Positions 14,153 to 23,629 of a DNA stretch of 64,000 nt are shown here, piece after piece. A program made the position numbers and the translations under genes. Numbering within the stretch: position 1 is the first letter of the stretch; every line of letters begins with the position of its first letter. A model generated the notes under the pieces. That model was not told where the DNA came from. It worked only from the letters and a program-made list of their open reading frames with translations, and did not search any database. The stretch comes from Chlorocebus sabaeus (taxonomy: Eukaryota > Chordata > Mammalia > Primates > Cercopithecidae): the NCBI RefSeq assembly GCF_047675955.1, contig NW_027327629.1, positions 279,956 to 343,955 of the forward strand, read 5' to 3'.

Positions 14153-15935
14153 AAAGCTTCTTTTCAGTTTTTATCTTAGGCTATTTCCATTTTCACCATA
14201 GCCCTCTATGGGCTTCCAAATATCACTTTGCAAATCCCACAAGAACAGTCTTAGCGAAAGGTTTCTTGAGCACAAAGCTGTAACGCAGTGAGATGTCTTA
14301 CACGAACACACGGAAGTTTCTCAGAAAGCATCTTTCAAGTTTTTAACGGTAGATATTTACTTTTTCACCGTAGCCCTCTATGGGCTTCCAAATATCACTT
14401 TGCAAATTTCACAAGAACAGTCTTAGCGAAAAGCTTGTTGAGGGGAAAGCTGTAAGTCAGTGAGATGTATTAACACAACACACGGCAATTTCTCAGAATG
14501 CTTCTTTCCAGTTTTTAACGGAAGATATTTTGTTTTTCACCATAGCCCTCTATGGGCTTCCAAATGTCACGTTGCAAATTTCACAAGAACAGCCTTACTG
14601 AACGGATTCTTGAGGGTAAAGCTGTAACTCAGTGAGATGAACTAACAGAACACAAAGCAGTTTCTCAGAAAGCTTCTTTACGGTTTTTATCTTAGGATAT
14701 TTCCATTTTCACCATAGCCCTCTACGGGCTTACAAATATCACTTTGCAAATTCCACAAGAACAGTCTTAGCGGAAGGCTTGTGGAGGAGAAAACTCTATC
14801 TCTGTGAGATGAATTAACAGAACACAAAGCAGTTTCTAAGAAATCTTCTTTCCAGTTTTTAACGGAAGATATTTCCTTTTACACCATAGCCCCCTAGGGG
14901 CTTCAAAATATCACTTTGCAAATTCCACATGAACAGTCCTAGCGAAGGGCTTCTTTAGGAGGGAGCTGTAACTCTCAGAGATGAATTAACAAAACACAAA
15001 GCAGTTTCTCAGAAAGCCTCTTTCCAGGTTTTAACTGAAGATATTTCCTTTTTCACCATAACCCTCTACCGGATTCCAAATATCACTTTGCAAATCCCAC
15101 AGGAACAGTCTTAGCGAAAGGCTTCTGGAAGGGAAAGCTGTAACCATGTGAGATGAAATAACAGAACACAAAGGAGTTTCTCAGAAAGCTTCTTTCCAGG
15201 TTTAAACGGAGGATAATTCCTTTTTCACCATAGCGCTCTATGGGTTTCCAAATATCAGTTTGCAAATTCCACAAGAACAGTCTTAGGGAAAGGCTTCTGG
15301 ATGAGAAAGCTGTAACGCTGTGAGATGAATTTACAGAACACAAAGCAGTATCTCAGAAACCTTCTTTCCAGTTTTTAACTGAAGATATTTCCTTATTCAC
15401 CATAGTCCCCTATGGGCTTCCAAATATCTCTCTGCAAATCCCACAAGAACAGTCTTAGCGAAAGGCTTCTTGAGGGGAAAGCTGTAACTCGGTGAGGTGT
15501 ATTAACAGAACACACGGCAGTTTCTCAGAAAGTTTCTTTCCACTTTTTAACGGAAGATATTTCCTTTTTCACCATAGCCCTGTAGGGGCTTCCAAATATC
15601 ACTTTGCAAATTTCACAAGAACAGCCTTAGTGAACGACTTCTTGAGGGGAAAGCTGTAACTCTGTGAGACGAACTAACAGATCACAAAGCAGTTTCTCAG
15701 AGACCTTCTTTTCGGTTTTTAATGGAAGATATTTCCTTTTTCACCATAGCCCTCTACGGGTTTCCAATTATCACATTGCAAATTCCACAAGAACAGTCTT
15801 AGCGAAAGACTTCTTGAGGGAAAGCTGTAACTCTTTCAGATGACTTAACAGAACACAAAGCAGTTTCTCAGAAAACTTCTTTCCAGTTTTAACTGAAGAT
15901 ATTTCCTTTTTCACCATAGCCCTCAATGGGCTTCC
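14153..15935 (-). repeat. Diverged block paralogous to 1095-3050
   Basis: Downstream partner of the block at 1095-3050. It contains one monomer near 14400-14570 that the upstream copy lacks at that point, which explains the shift in offset. Part of it (around 15421-15600) also resembles 17140-17410, so this family of monomers was copied more than once. Confidence 0.72.
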
Positions 15936-15967
15936 AAATATCAGTTTGCAAATATCACAAGAACAGT

Positions 15968-16986
15968 CTTAGCGAAAGGCTTCTTGAGGGGAATCCTGTA
16001 AGTCGGTGAGATGTATTAACACAACACATGGTAATTTCTCAGAATGCTTCTTTCCAGTTTTTAACGGAAGATATTTCCTATTTCACCATAGTCCTCTATG
16101 GGCTTCCAAATATCATTTTGCAATATTCACAAGAACAGTCTTAGTGAACGGATTCTTGAGGGGAAACTGTAACTCTGTGAGATGAACTAACAAAACACAA
16201 AGCAGTTTCTCAGAAAGCTTCTTTTTGGTTTTTATCTTAGGATATTTCCATTTTCACCACAGCCCTCTATGGGCTTCCAAATATCACTTCACAATTTCCA
16301 CAAGAACAGTCTTAGCGAAAGTCTTCTTGACGAAAAAGCTGTAACTCTGTGAGATGAATTAACAGAACACAAAGCAGTTTCTCAGACATCTTCTTTCCAG
16401 TTTTTAACGGAAAATATTTCCTTTTACACCGTAGCCCCATATGGGCTTCAAAATATCACTTTGCAAATTCCACAAGTACAGTCTTAGCGAAGGGCTTCTT
16501 GAGGAGACAGCTCTAATTCTCCGAGATGAATTAACAGAACACTAAGCAGTTTCTCAGAAAGCCTCTTTCCAGATTTTAACTGAAGATATTTCCTTTTTCA
16601 CCATAGCCCTCTATGGGAATCCAAATATCACTTCGCAAATCCCACAAGAACAGTCTTAGCAAAAGGCTTCTGGAAGGGAAAGCTGCAACACTGTGAGATG
16701 AATTAGCAGAACACAAATCAGTTTCTCAGAAAGCTTCTTTCAAGTTTTTAACGGAAGATATTTCCTTTTTCACCGTAGCCCTCTATGGGCTTCCAAATAT
16801 CTCTTTGCAAATCCCACAAGAACAGTCCCAGTGAAAGGCTTCTTGAGGAGAAAGCTGTAACTCGGTGAGATGTATTACACGAACACACGGCAGTTTCTCA
16901 GAAAGCTCCTTTCCAGTTTCTAACGGAAGATATTTCCTTTTTCACCATAGCGCTCTATGGGCTTCCAAATATCACTTTGAAAATTC
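15968..16986 (-). repeat. Monomer block paralogous to 12190-12865, with two extra monomers
   Basis: Near-identical to 12190-12865 on both sides of a two-monomer stretch at about 16346-16690. The flanking halves differ by only a few bases, which indicates a fairly recent event. Confidence 0.85.
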
Positions 16987-18470
16987 CACAAGAACAGCCT
17001 TAGGGAACGGCTTATGGAGGGGAAAACTGTAACTCTGTGAGATGAATTAACAGAACACAAAGCAGTATCTCAGAAACCTTCTTTCCAGTTTTTAACTGAA
17101 GATATTTCCTTATTCACCATAGCCCTCTATGGGTTTCCAAATATCTCTCTGCAAATCCCACAAGAACAGTCTTAGCGAAAGGCTTCTTGAGGGGAGAGCT
17201 GAAACTCGGTGAGGTGTATTAACAGAACACACAGCAGTTTCTCAGAAAGCTTCTTTCCACTTTTTAACGGAAGATATTTCCTTTTTCACCATAGCCCTCT
17301 AGGGGCTTCCAAATATCAATTTGAAAATTCCACTAGAACAGTCTTAGCGAAAGGCTTCTTGAGGGGAAAGCTGTAATTTGGTGAGATGTATTAACAGATC
17401 ACACGGCAGTATCTCAGAGAGCTTCTTTTCAGTTTTTAACTGAAGATATTTCCTTTTTCACTGTAGCCCAAAATTGGTTTGCAAATATCACTTTGCAAAT
17501 TTCACAAGAATAGTCTTAGTGAACGGCTTCTTGAGGGGATAGCTGTAACACTGTGAGATGAACTAACAGAACACAAAGCACTTTCTCAGAAAGCTTCTTT
17601 ACGGTTTTTAATGGAAGATATGGCGTTTTTCACCATTGCCCGCTATGGGCTTCCAAATTTCACTTTGCAAATTCAAAAAGAAAAGTCTTAGTGAAAGGCT
17701 TCTTGAGGGTAAAGCTGTAACTCTGTGAGATGAATTAGCAGAACACAAAGCAGTTTCACAGAAAGTTTCTTTCCGGTTTTTAACTGAAGATATTTTATTT
17801 TTCCCCATAGCCCCCTATGGGCTTCTAAATATCACTTTGCAAATTTCACAAGAAGAGTCTTAGCGAAAGGCTTCTTGAGGAAAAAGCTGTAACTCTGTGA
17901 GATGAATTAACAGAATACTAAGCAGTTTCTCAGAAAGCTTCTTTTCAGTTTTTATCTTAGGCAATTTCCTTTTTCACCATAGCCGTCTATGGGCTTCCTA
18001 ATATCACTTTGCAAATTAAACAAGAACAGTCTTAGCGAAGGGCTTCTGGAGGGGAAAGCTGTAACTCTGTGAGACGACTTAACAGGACACAAAGCAGTTT
18101 CTCAGAAATCTTCTTTCCAGTTTTTAACGGAAGATATTTCCTTTTTCACCATAGCCCTCTATGGGCTTCCAAATATCACTTTGCAAATTCCACAAGAATA
18201 GACTTAGTGAACGTCTTCTTGAGGGGAAAGCTGTAACTCTGTGAGATGAATTAACAGAACACAAAGCAGTTTCTCAGAAAGCTTCTTTTCGGGTTAACGG
18301 AAGATATTGCTTTTTCACCGTACCCATCTATGGGCTTCAAATTTCACTTTGCAAAATCCACAAGAACATTCTTAGCTAAAGGCTTCTTGAGGGTAAAGCT
18401 GTTACTCTGTAAGATGAATTAACAGAACACTAAGCAGTTTCTGAGAAAGGTTCTTTTCAGTTTTTATCTT

Positions 18471-18487
18471 AGGATATTTCCTTTCTC
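18471..18487. repeat. L1 target-site duplication, left copy
   Basis: The 17-mer aggatatttcctttctc stands directly before the T run that is the L1 poly(A) tail. It is repeated exactly at 24639-24655. The preceding bases differ (t here, c at the right copy), which fixes the length at 17 bp. Confidence 0.96.
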
Positions 18488-18721
18488 TTTTTTTTTTTTT
18501 TTAATTTATTTATTATTATTAAACTTCAAGTTGTAGGGTACATGTGCGCAACGTGCAGGTTTGCTACATATGTATACTTGTGCCGTGTTGGTGTGCTGCA
18601 CCCATCAACTCGTCATTTACATCAGGTATAACTCCCAATGCAATCCCTCCCCCCTCCCCCCTCCCCATGATAGGCCCCGGTGTGTGATGTTCCCCTTCCC
18701 GAGTCCAAGTGATCTCATTGT
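18488..18721 (-). other. L1 3' UTR, polyadenylation signal and poly(A) tail
   Basis: In L1 sense this holds the ORF2 stop, about 215 nt of 3' UTR, an AATAAA signal (complement of tttatt, 18505-18510) and 15 A residues (18488-18502). A polypurine tract at 18645-18666 has four G runs of 3, 6, 6 and 4 separated by single A residues. This is the G-quadruplex-prone tract known from L1PA 3' UTRs. Confidence 0.93.
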
Positions 18722-21700
18722 TCAGTTCCCGCCTATGAGTGAGAACATGCGGTGTTTGGTTTTCTGTTCTTGTGATAGTTTGCTAAGAATGATGGTTTCC
18801 AGCTGCATCCATGTTCCTACAAAGGACACAAACTCATCCTTTTTTATGGCTGCATAGTATTCCATGGTGTATATGTGCCACATTTTCTTAATCCAATCTG
18901 TCACTGATGGACATTTGGGTTGATTCCAAGTCTTTGCTATTGTGAATAGTGCTGCAATAAACATACGTGTGCATGTGTCCTTATAGCAGCATAATTTATA
19001 ATCCTTTGGGTATATACCCAGTAATGGGATGGCTGGATCATATGGTACATCTAGTTCTAGATCCTTGAGGAATCGCCATACTGTTTTCCATAATGGTTGA
19101 ACTAGTTTACAATCCCACCAACAGTGTAAAAGTGTTCCTATTTCTCCACATCCTCTCCAGCACCTGTTGTTTCCTGACTTTTGAATGATCGCCATTCTAA
19201 CTGGTGTGAGATGGTATCTCATTGTGGTTTTGATTTGCATTTCTCTGATGGCCAGTGATGATGAGCATTTTTTCATGTGTCTGTTGGCTGTATGAATGTC
19301 TTCTTTTGAGAAATGTCTGTTCATATCCTTTGCCCACTTTTGAATGGGGTTGTTTGTTTTTTTCTTGTAAATTTGTTTGAGTTCTTTGTAGGTTCTGGAT
19401 ATTAGCCCTTTGTCAGATGAGTAGATTGCAAAAATTTTCTCCCATTCTGTAGGTTGCCTGCTCACTCTGATGGTAGTTTCTTTTGCTGTGCAGAAGCTCT
19501 TTAGTTTGATGAGATCCCATTTGTCAATTTTGGCTTTTGTTGCCATTGCTTTTGGTGTTTTAGACATGAAGTCTTTGCCCATGCCTATGTCCTGAATGGT
19601 ACTACCTAGGTTTTCCTCTAGGATTTTTATGGTATTAGGTCTAACATTTAAGTCTCTAATCCATCTTGAATTAATTTTCGTATAAGGAGTAAGGAAAGGA
19701 TCCAGTTTCAGCTTTCTACTTATGGCTAGCCAGTTTTCCCAGCACCATTTATTAAATAGGGAATCCTTTCCCCATTTCTTGTTTCTCTCAGCTTTGTCAA
19801 AGATCAGATGGCTGTAGATGTGTGGTATTATTTCTGAGGACTCTGTTCTGTTCCATTGGTCTATATCTCTGTTTTGGTACCAGTACCATGCTGTTTTGGT
19901 TACTGTAGCCTTGTAGTATAGTTTGAAGTCAGGTAGCGTGATGCCTCCAGCTTTGTTCTTTTGACTTAGGATTGTCTTGGAGATGCGGGCTCTTTTTTGG
20001 TTCCATATGAACTTTAAAGCAGTTTTTTCCAATTCTGTGAAGAAGCTCATTGGTAGCTTGATGGGGATGGCATTGAATCTATAAATTACCTTGGGCAGTA
20101 TGGCCATTTTCACGATATTGATTCTTCCTATCCATGAGCATGGTATGTTCTTCCATTTGTTTGTGTCCTCTTTGATTTCACTGAGCAGTGGTTTGTAGTT
20201 CTCCTTGAAGAGGTCCTTTACATCCCTTGTAAGTTGGATTCCTAGGTATTTTATTCTCTTTGAAGCAATTGTGAATGGAAGTTCATTCCTTATTTGGCTC
20301 TCTGTTTGACTGTCACTGGTGTATAAGAATGCTTGTGATTTTTGCACATTAATTTTGTATCCTGAGACTTTGCTGAAGTTGCTGATCAGCTTAAGGAGAT
20401 TTTGGGCTGAGACAATGGGGTTTTCTAAATATACAATCATGTCGTCTGCAAACAGGGACAATTTGACTTCTTCTTTTCCTAACTGAATCCCCTTGATTTC
20501 TTTCTCTTGCCTGATTGCCCTAGCCAGAACTTCCAACACTATGTTGAATAGGAGTGGTGAGAGAGGGCATCCCTGTCTTGTGCCAGTTTTCAAAGGGAAT
20601 TTTTCCAGGTTTTGCCCATTCAGTATGATATTGGCTGTGGGTTTGTCATAAATAGCTCTTATTATTTTGAGGTACGTTCCATCAATACCGAATTTATTGA
20701 GCGTTTTTAGCATGAAGGGCTGTTGAATTTTGTCAAAAGCCTTTTCTGCATCGATTGAGATAATCATGTGGTTCTTGTCTTTGGTTCTGTTTATATGCTG
20801 GATTATGTTTATTGATTTGCGAATGTTGAACCAGCCTTGCATCCCAGGGATGAAGCCCACTTGATCATGGTGGATAAGCTTTTTGATGTGCTGCTGAATC
20901 CGGTTTGCCAGTATTTTATTGAGGATTTTTGCATCGATGTTCATCAGGGATATTGGTCTAAAATTCTCTTTTTTTGTTGTGTCTCTGCCAGGCTTTGGTA
21001 TCAGGATGATGTTGGCCTCATAAAATGAGTTAGGGAGGATTCCCTCTTTTTCTATTGATTGGAATAGTTTCAGAAGGAATGGTACCAGCTCCTCCTTGTA
21101 CCTCTGGTAGAATTCAGCTGTGAATCCATCTGGTCCTGGACTTTTTTTGGTTGGTAGGCTATTAATTATTGCCTCAATTTCAGAGCCTACTATTGGTCTA
21201 TTCAGGGATTCAACTTCTTCCTGGTTTAGTCTTGGAAGAGTGTAAGTGTCCAGGAAATTATCCATTTCTTCTAGATTTTCCAGTTTATTTGCGTAGAGGT
21301 GTTTATAATATTCTCTGATGGTAGTTTGTATTTCTGTGGGGTCGGTGGTGATATCCCCTTTATCATTTTTAATTGCGTCGATTTGATTCTTCTCTCTTTT
21401 CTTCTTTATTAGTCTTGCTAGTGGTCTGTCAATTTTGTTGATCGTTTCAAAAAACCAACTCCTGGATTCATTGATTTTTTGGAGGGTTTTTTGTGTCTCT
21501 ATCTCCTTCAGTTCTGCTCTGATCTTAGTTATTTCTTGCCTTCTGCTAGCTTTCGAATGTGTTTGCTCTTGCTTCTCTAGTTCTTTTAATTGCGATGTTA
21601 GAGTGTCAATTTTAGATCTTTCCTGCTTTCTCTTGTGGGCATTTAGTGCTATAAATTTCCCTCTACACACTGCTTTAAATGTGTCCCAGAGATTCTGGTA

Positions 21701-22549
21701 TGTTGTATCTTTGTTCTCATTGGTTTCAAAGAACATCTTTATTTCTGCCTTCATTTCGTTATGTACCCAGTAGTCATTCAGGAGCAGGTTGTTCAGTTTC
21801 CATGTAGTTGAGCAGTTTTGATTGAGTTTCTTAGTCCTGAGTTCTAATTCGATTGCACTGTGGTCCGAGAGACAGTTTGTTATAATTTCTGTTCTTGTAC
21901 ATTTGCTGAGGAGTGCTTTACTTCCAATTACGTGGTCAATTTTGGAGTAAGTACGATGTGGTGCTGAGAAGAATGTATATTCTGTTGATTTGGGGTGGAG
22001 AGTTCTATAGATGTCTATTAGGTCTGCTTGCTGCAGAGATGAGTTCAATTCCTGGATATCCTTGTTAACTTTCTGTCTCGTTGATCTGTCTAATGTTGAC
22101 AGTGGAGTGTTGAAGTCTCCCATTATTATTGTATGGGAGTCTAAGTCTCTTTGTAAGTCTCTAAGGACTTGCTTTATGAATCTGGGTGCTCCTGTATTGG
22201 GTGCATATATATTTAGGATAGTTAGCTCTTCCTGTTGAATTGATCCCTTTACCATTATGTAATGGCCTTCTTTGTCTCTTTTGATCTTTGATGGTTTAAA
22301 GTCTGTTTTATCAGAGACTAGTATTGCAACCCCCGCTTTTTTGTGTTCTCCATTTGCTTGGTAAATCTTCCTCCATCCCTTTATTTTGAGCCTATGTATG
22401 TCTCTGTGTGTGAGATGGGTCTCCTGAATACAGCAGACTGATGGATCTTGACTCTTTATCCAGTTTGCCAGTCTGTGTCTTTTAATTGGAGCATTTAGTC
22501 CATTTACATTTAAGGTTAAGATTGTTATGTGTGAACTTGATCCTGCCAT
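18722..22549 (-). CDS. ORF2: L1 ORF2 protein: endonuclease and reverse transcriptase
   Basis: A 1275-aa frame, the full length usual for L1PA ORF2p. This enzyme nicks target DNA and copies L1 or Alu RNA into the nick by target-primed reverse transcription. The N-terminal APE-like endonuclease (about residues 1-239) has N14, E43, Y115, D145, N147, T192, D205, S228, D229 and H230. The reverse transcriptase domain (about 500-770) has D600 and the FADD box at 700-703, with catalytic D702 and D703. Near the C-terminus C1130, C1134, H1142 and C1147 form the CX3CX7HX4C Cys-rich motif. The start MAGSSSHITIL matches the family start, 63 bp after the ORF1 stop, where translation is thought to reinitiate. 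I see no stop, frameshift or missing catalytic residue. Whether it is active cannot be told from sequence. Confidence 0.97.
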   Translation of the reverse strand: MAGSSSHITILTLNVNGLNAPIKRHRLANWIKSQDPSVCCIQETHLTHRDIHRLKIKGWRKIYQANGEHKKAGVAILVSDKTDFKPSKIKRDKEGHYIMVKGSIQQEELTILNIYAPNTGAPRFIKQVLRDLQRDLDSHTIIMGDFNTPLSTLDRSTRQKVNKDIQELNSSLQQADLIDIYRTLHPKSTEYTFFSAPHRTYSKIDHVIGSKALLSKCTRTEIITNCLSDHSAIELELRTKKLNQNCSTTWKLNNLLLNDYWVHNEMKAEIKMFFETNENKDTTYQNLWDTFKAVCRGKFIALNAHKRKQERSKIDTLTSQLKELEKQEQTHSKASRRQEITKIRAELKEIETQKTLQKINESRSWFFETINKIDRPLARLIKKKREKNQIDAIKNDKGDITTDPTEIQTTIREYYKHLYANKLENLEEMDNFLDTYTLPRLNQEEVESLNRPIVGSEIEAIINSLPTKKSPGPDGFTAEFYQRYKEELVPFLLKLFQSIEKEGILPNSFYEANIILIPKPGRDTTKKENFRPISLMNIDAKILNKILANRIQQHIKKLIHHDQVGFIPGMQGWFNIRKSINIIQHINRTKDKNHMIISIDAEKAFDKIQQPFMLKTLNKFGIDGTYLKIIRAIYDKPTANIILNGQNLEKFPLKTGTRQGCPLSPLLFNIVLEVLARAIRQEKEIKGIQLGKEEVKLSLFADDMIVYLENPIVSAQNLLKLISNFSKVSGYKINVQKSQAFLYTSDSQTESQIRNELPFTIASKRIKYLGIQLTRDVKDLFKENYKPLLSEIKEDTNKWKNIPCSWIGRINIVKMAILPKVIYRFNAIPIKLPMSFFTELEKTALKFIWNQKRARISKTILSQKNKAGGITLPDFKLYYKATVTKTAWYWYQNRDIDQWNRTESSEIIPHIYSHLIFDKAERNKKWGKDSLFNKWCWENWLAISRKLKLDPFLTPYTKINSRWIRDLNVRPNTIKILEENLGSTIQDIGMGKDFMSKTPKAMATKAKIDKWDLIKLKSFCTAKETTIRVSRQPTEWEKIFAIYSSDKGLISRTYKELKQIYKKKTNNPIQKWAKDMNRHFSKEDIHTANRHMKKCSSSLAIREMQIKTTMRYHLTPVRMAIIQKSGNNRCWRGCGEIGTLLHCWWDCKLVQPLWKTVWRFLKDLELDVPYDPAIPLLGIYPKDYKLCCYKDTCTRMFIAALFTIAKTWNQPKCPSVTDWIKKMWHIYTMEYYAAIKKDEFVSFVGTWMQLETIILSKLSQEQKTKHRMFSLIGGN

Positions 22550-22612
22550 TATGATATTAACTGGTTATTTTGCTCGTTAGTTGATGCAGTTTCTTCCTAG
22601 CCTTGATGGTCT

Positions 22613-23629
22613 TTACATTTTGGCATGTTTTTGCAATGGCTGGTACCGGTTGTTCCTTTCCATGTTTAGTGCTTCCTTCAGGGTCTCTTGTAAGGCAGGC
22701 CTAGTGGTGACAAAATCTCTAAGCATTTGCTTATCTGTAAAGGATTTTATTTCTCCTTCACTTATGAAACTTAGTTTGGCTGGATATAAAATTCTGGGTT
22801 TAAAATTCTTTTCTTTAAGAATGTTGAATATTGGCCCCCACTCTCTTCTGGCTTGTAGAGTTTCTGCCGAGAGATCTGCTGTTAGTCTGATGGGCTTCCC
22901 TTTGTGAGTAACCCGACCTTTCTCTCTGGCTGCCCTTAAGATTTTTTCCTTCATTTCAACTTTGGTGAATCTGGCAATTATGTGTCTTGGAGTTGCTCTT
23001 CTCGAGGAGTATCTTTGTGGCGTTCTCTGTATTTCCTGGATTTGAATGTTGGCCTGCCCTACTAGGTTGGGGAAGTTCTCCTGGATGATATCCTGAAGAG
23101 TGTTTTCCAACTTGGTTCCATTTTCCCCCTCACTTTCAGGCACCCCAATCAGACGTAGATTTGGTCTTTTTACATAATCCCATACTTCTTGCAGGCTTTG
23201 TTCATTTCTTTTTCTTCTTTTTTCTTTTGGTTTCTCTTCTCGCTTCATTTCATTCATTTGATCCTCCATCGCTGACATTCTTTCTTCCAGTTGATCGAGA
23301 CGGTTACTGAAGCTTGTGCATTTGTCACGTATTTCTCGTGCCATGGTTTTCGTCTCTTTCATTTCGTTTGTGAGCTTCTCTGCATTAATTACTCTAGCCA
23401 TCAATTCTTCCACTTTTTTTTCAAGATTTTTAGTTTCTTTGCGCTGGGTACGTAATTCCTCCTTTAGCTCTGAGAAATTTGATGGACTGAAGCCTTCTTC
23501 TCTCATCTCGTCGAAGTCATTCTCCGTCCAGCTTTGATCCGTTGCTGGCGATGAGCTGCGCTCCTTTGCCGGGGGAGATGCGCTCTTATTTTTTGAATTT
23601 CCAGCTTTTCTGCCCTGCTTTTTCCCCAT
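22613..23629 (-). CDS. ORF1: L1 ORF1 protein: trimeric RNA-binding chaperone
   Basis: A 338-aa frame, the same length as human ORF1p, which coats L1 RNA in cis and has nucleic-acid chaperone activity in the cytoplasmic RNP. The basic N-terminus (about 1-51) is followed by a heptad coiled coil (about 52-153). This contains the trimer motif R110-L-D-Q-L-E115 and N142. Next come the RRM (about 157-252) and the C-terminal domain (about 264-323). The RNA-contact positions R206, R210, R211, R220, R235 and R261 are all arginine. The RRM and C-terminal half are close to young L1PA sequence. The N-terminal half and coiled coil (residues 48-100) differ strongly from human L1HS, which is where L1PA lineages are known to evolve quickly. 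The start MGKKQ fits the family, and no disruption is seen. Confidence 0.97.
   Translation of the reverse strand: MGKKQGRKAGNSKNKSASPPAKERSSSPATDQSWTENDFDEMREEGFSPSNFSELKEELRTQRKETKNLEKKVEELMARVINAEKLTNEMKETKTMAREIRDKCTSFSNRLDQLEERMSAMEDQMNEMKREEKPKEKRRKRNEQSLQEVWDYVKRPNLRLIGVPESEGENGTKLENTLQDIIQENFPNLVGQANIQIQEIQRTPQRYSSRRATPRHIIARFTKVEMKEKILRAAREKGRVTHKGKPIRLTADLSAETLQARREWGPIFNILKEKNFKPRILYPAKLSFISEGEIKSFTDKQMLRDFVTTRPALQETLKEALNMERNNRYQPLQKHAKM

Larger units (their letters stand above)
1..18487 (-). repeat. Alpha-satellite array, segment 1 (about 107 monomers)
   Basis: Head-to-tail tandem repeat with a 171-172 bp period. For example, the agaacacaaag landmark recurs at 41, 213, 385 and 557. 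On the minus strand each unit carries alpha-satellite landmarks (TTCATCTCACAGAGTT, TTTGCAAAGTGATATTTGG, CTATGGTGAAAAAGGAAA). The site that holds the CENP-B box in B-type monomers reads as the A-type version here, and I found no CENP-B box. Monomers come in several sequence classes that differ at the tttttatcttagg / tttttaacggaag / tttttaactgaag site. Adjacent monomers are clearly diverged, so this is not a simple higher-order repeat. Embedded paralogous blocks are listed separately. No gene is visible in this stretch. Confidence 0.97.
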
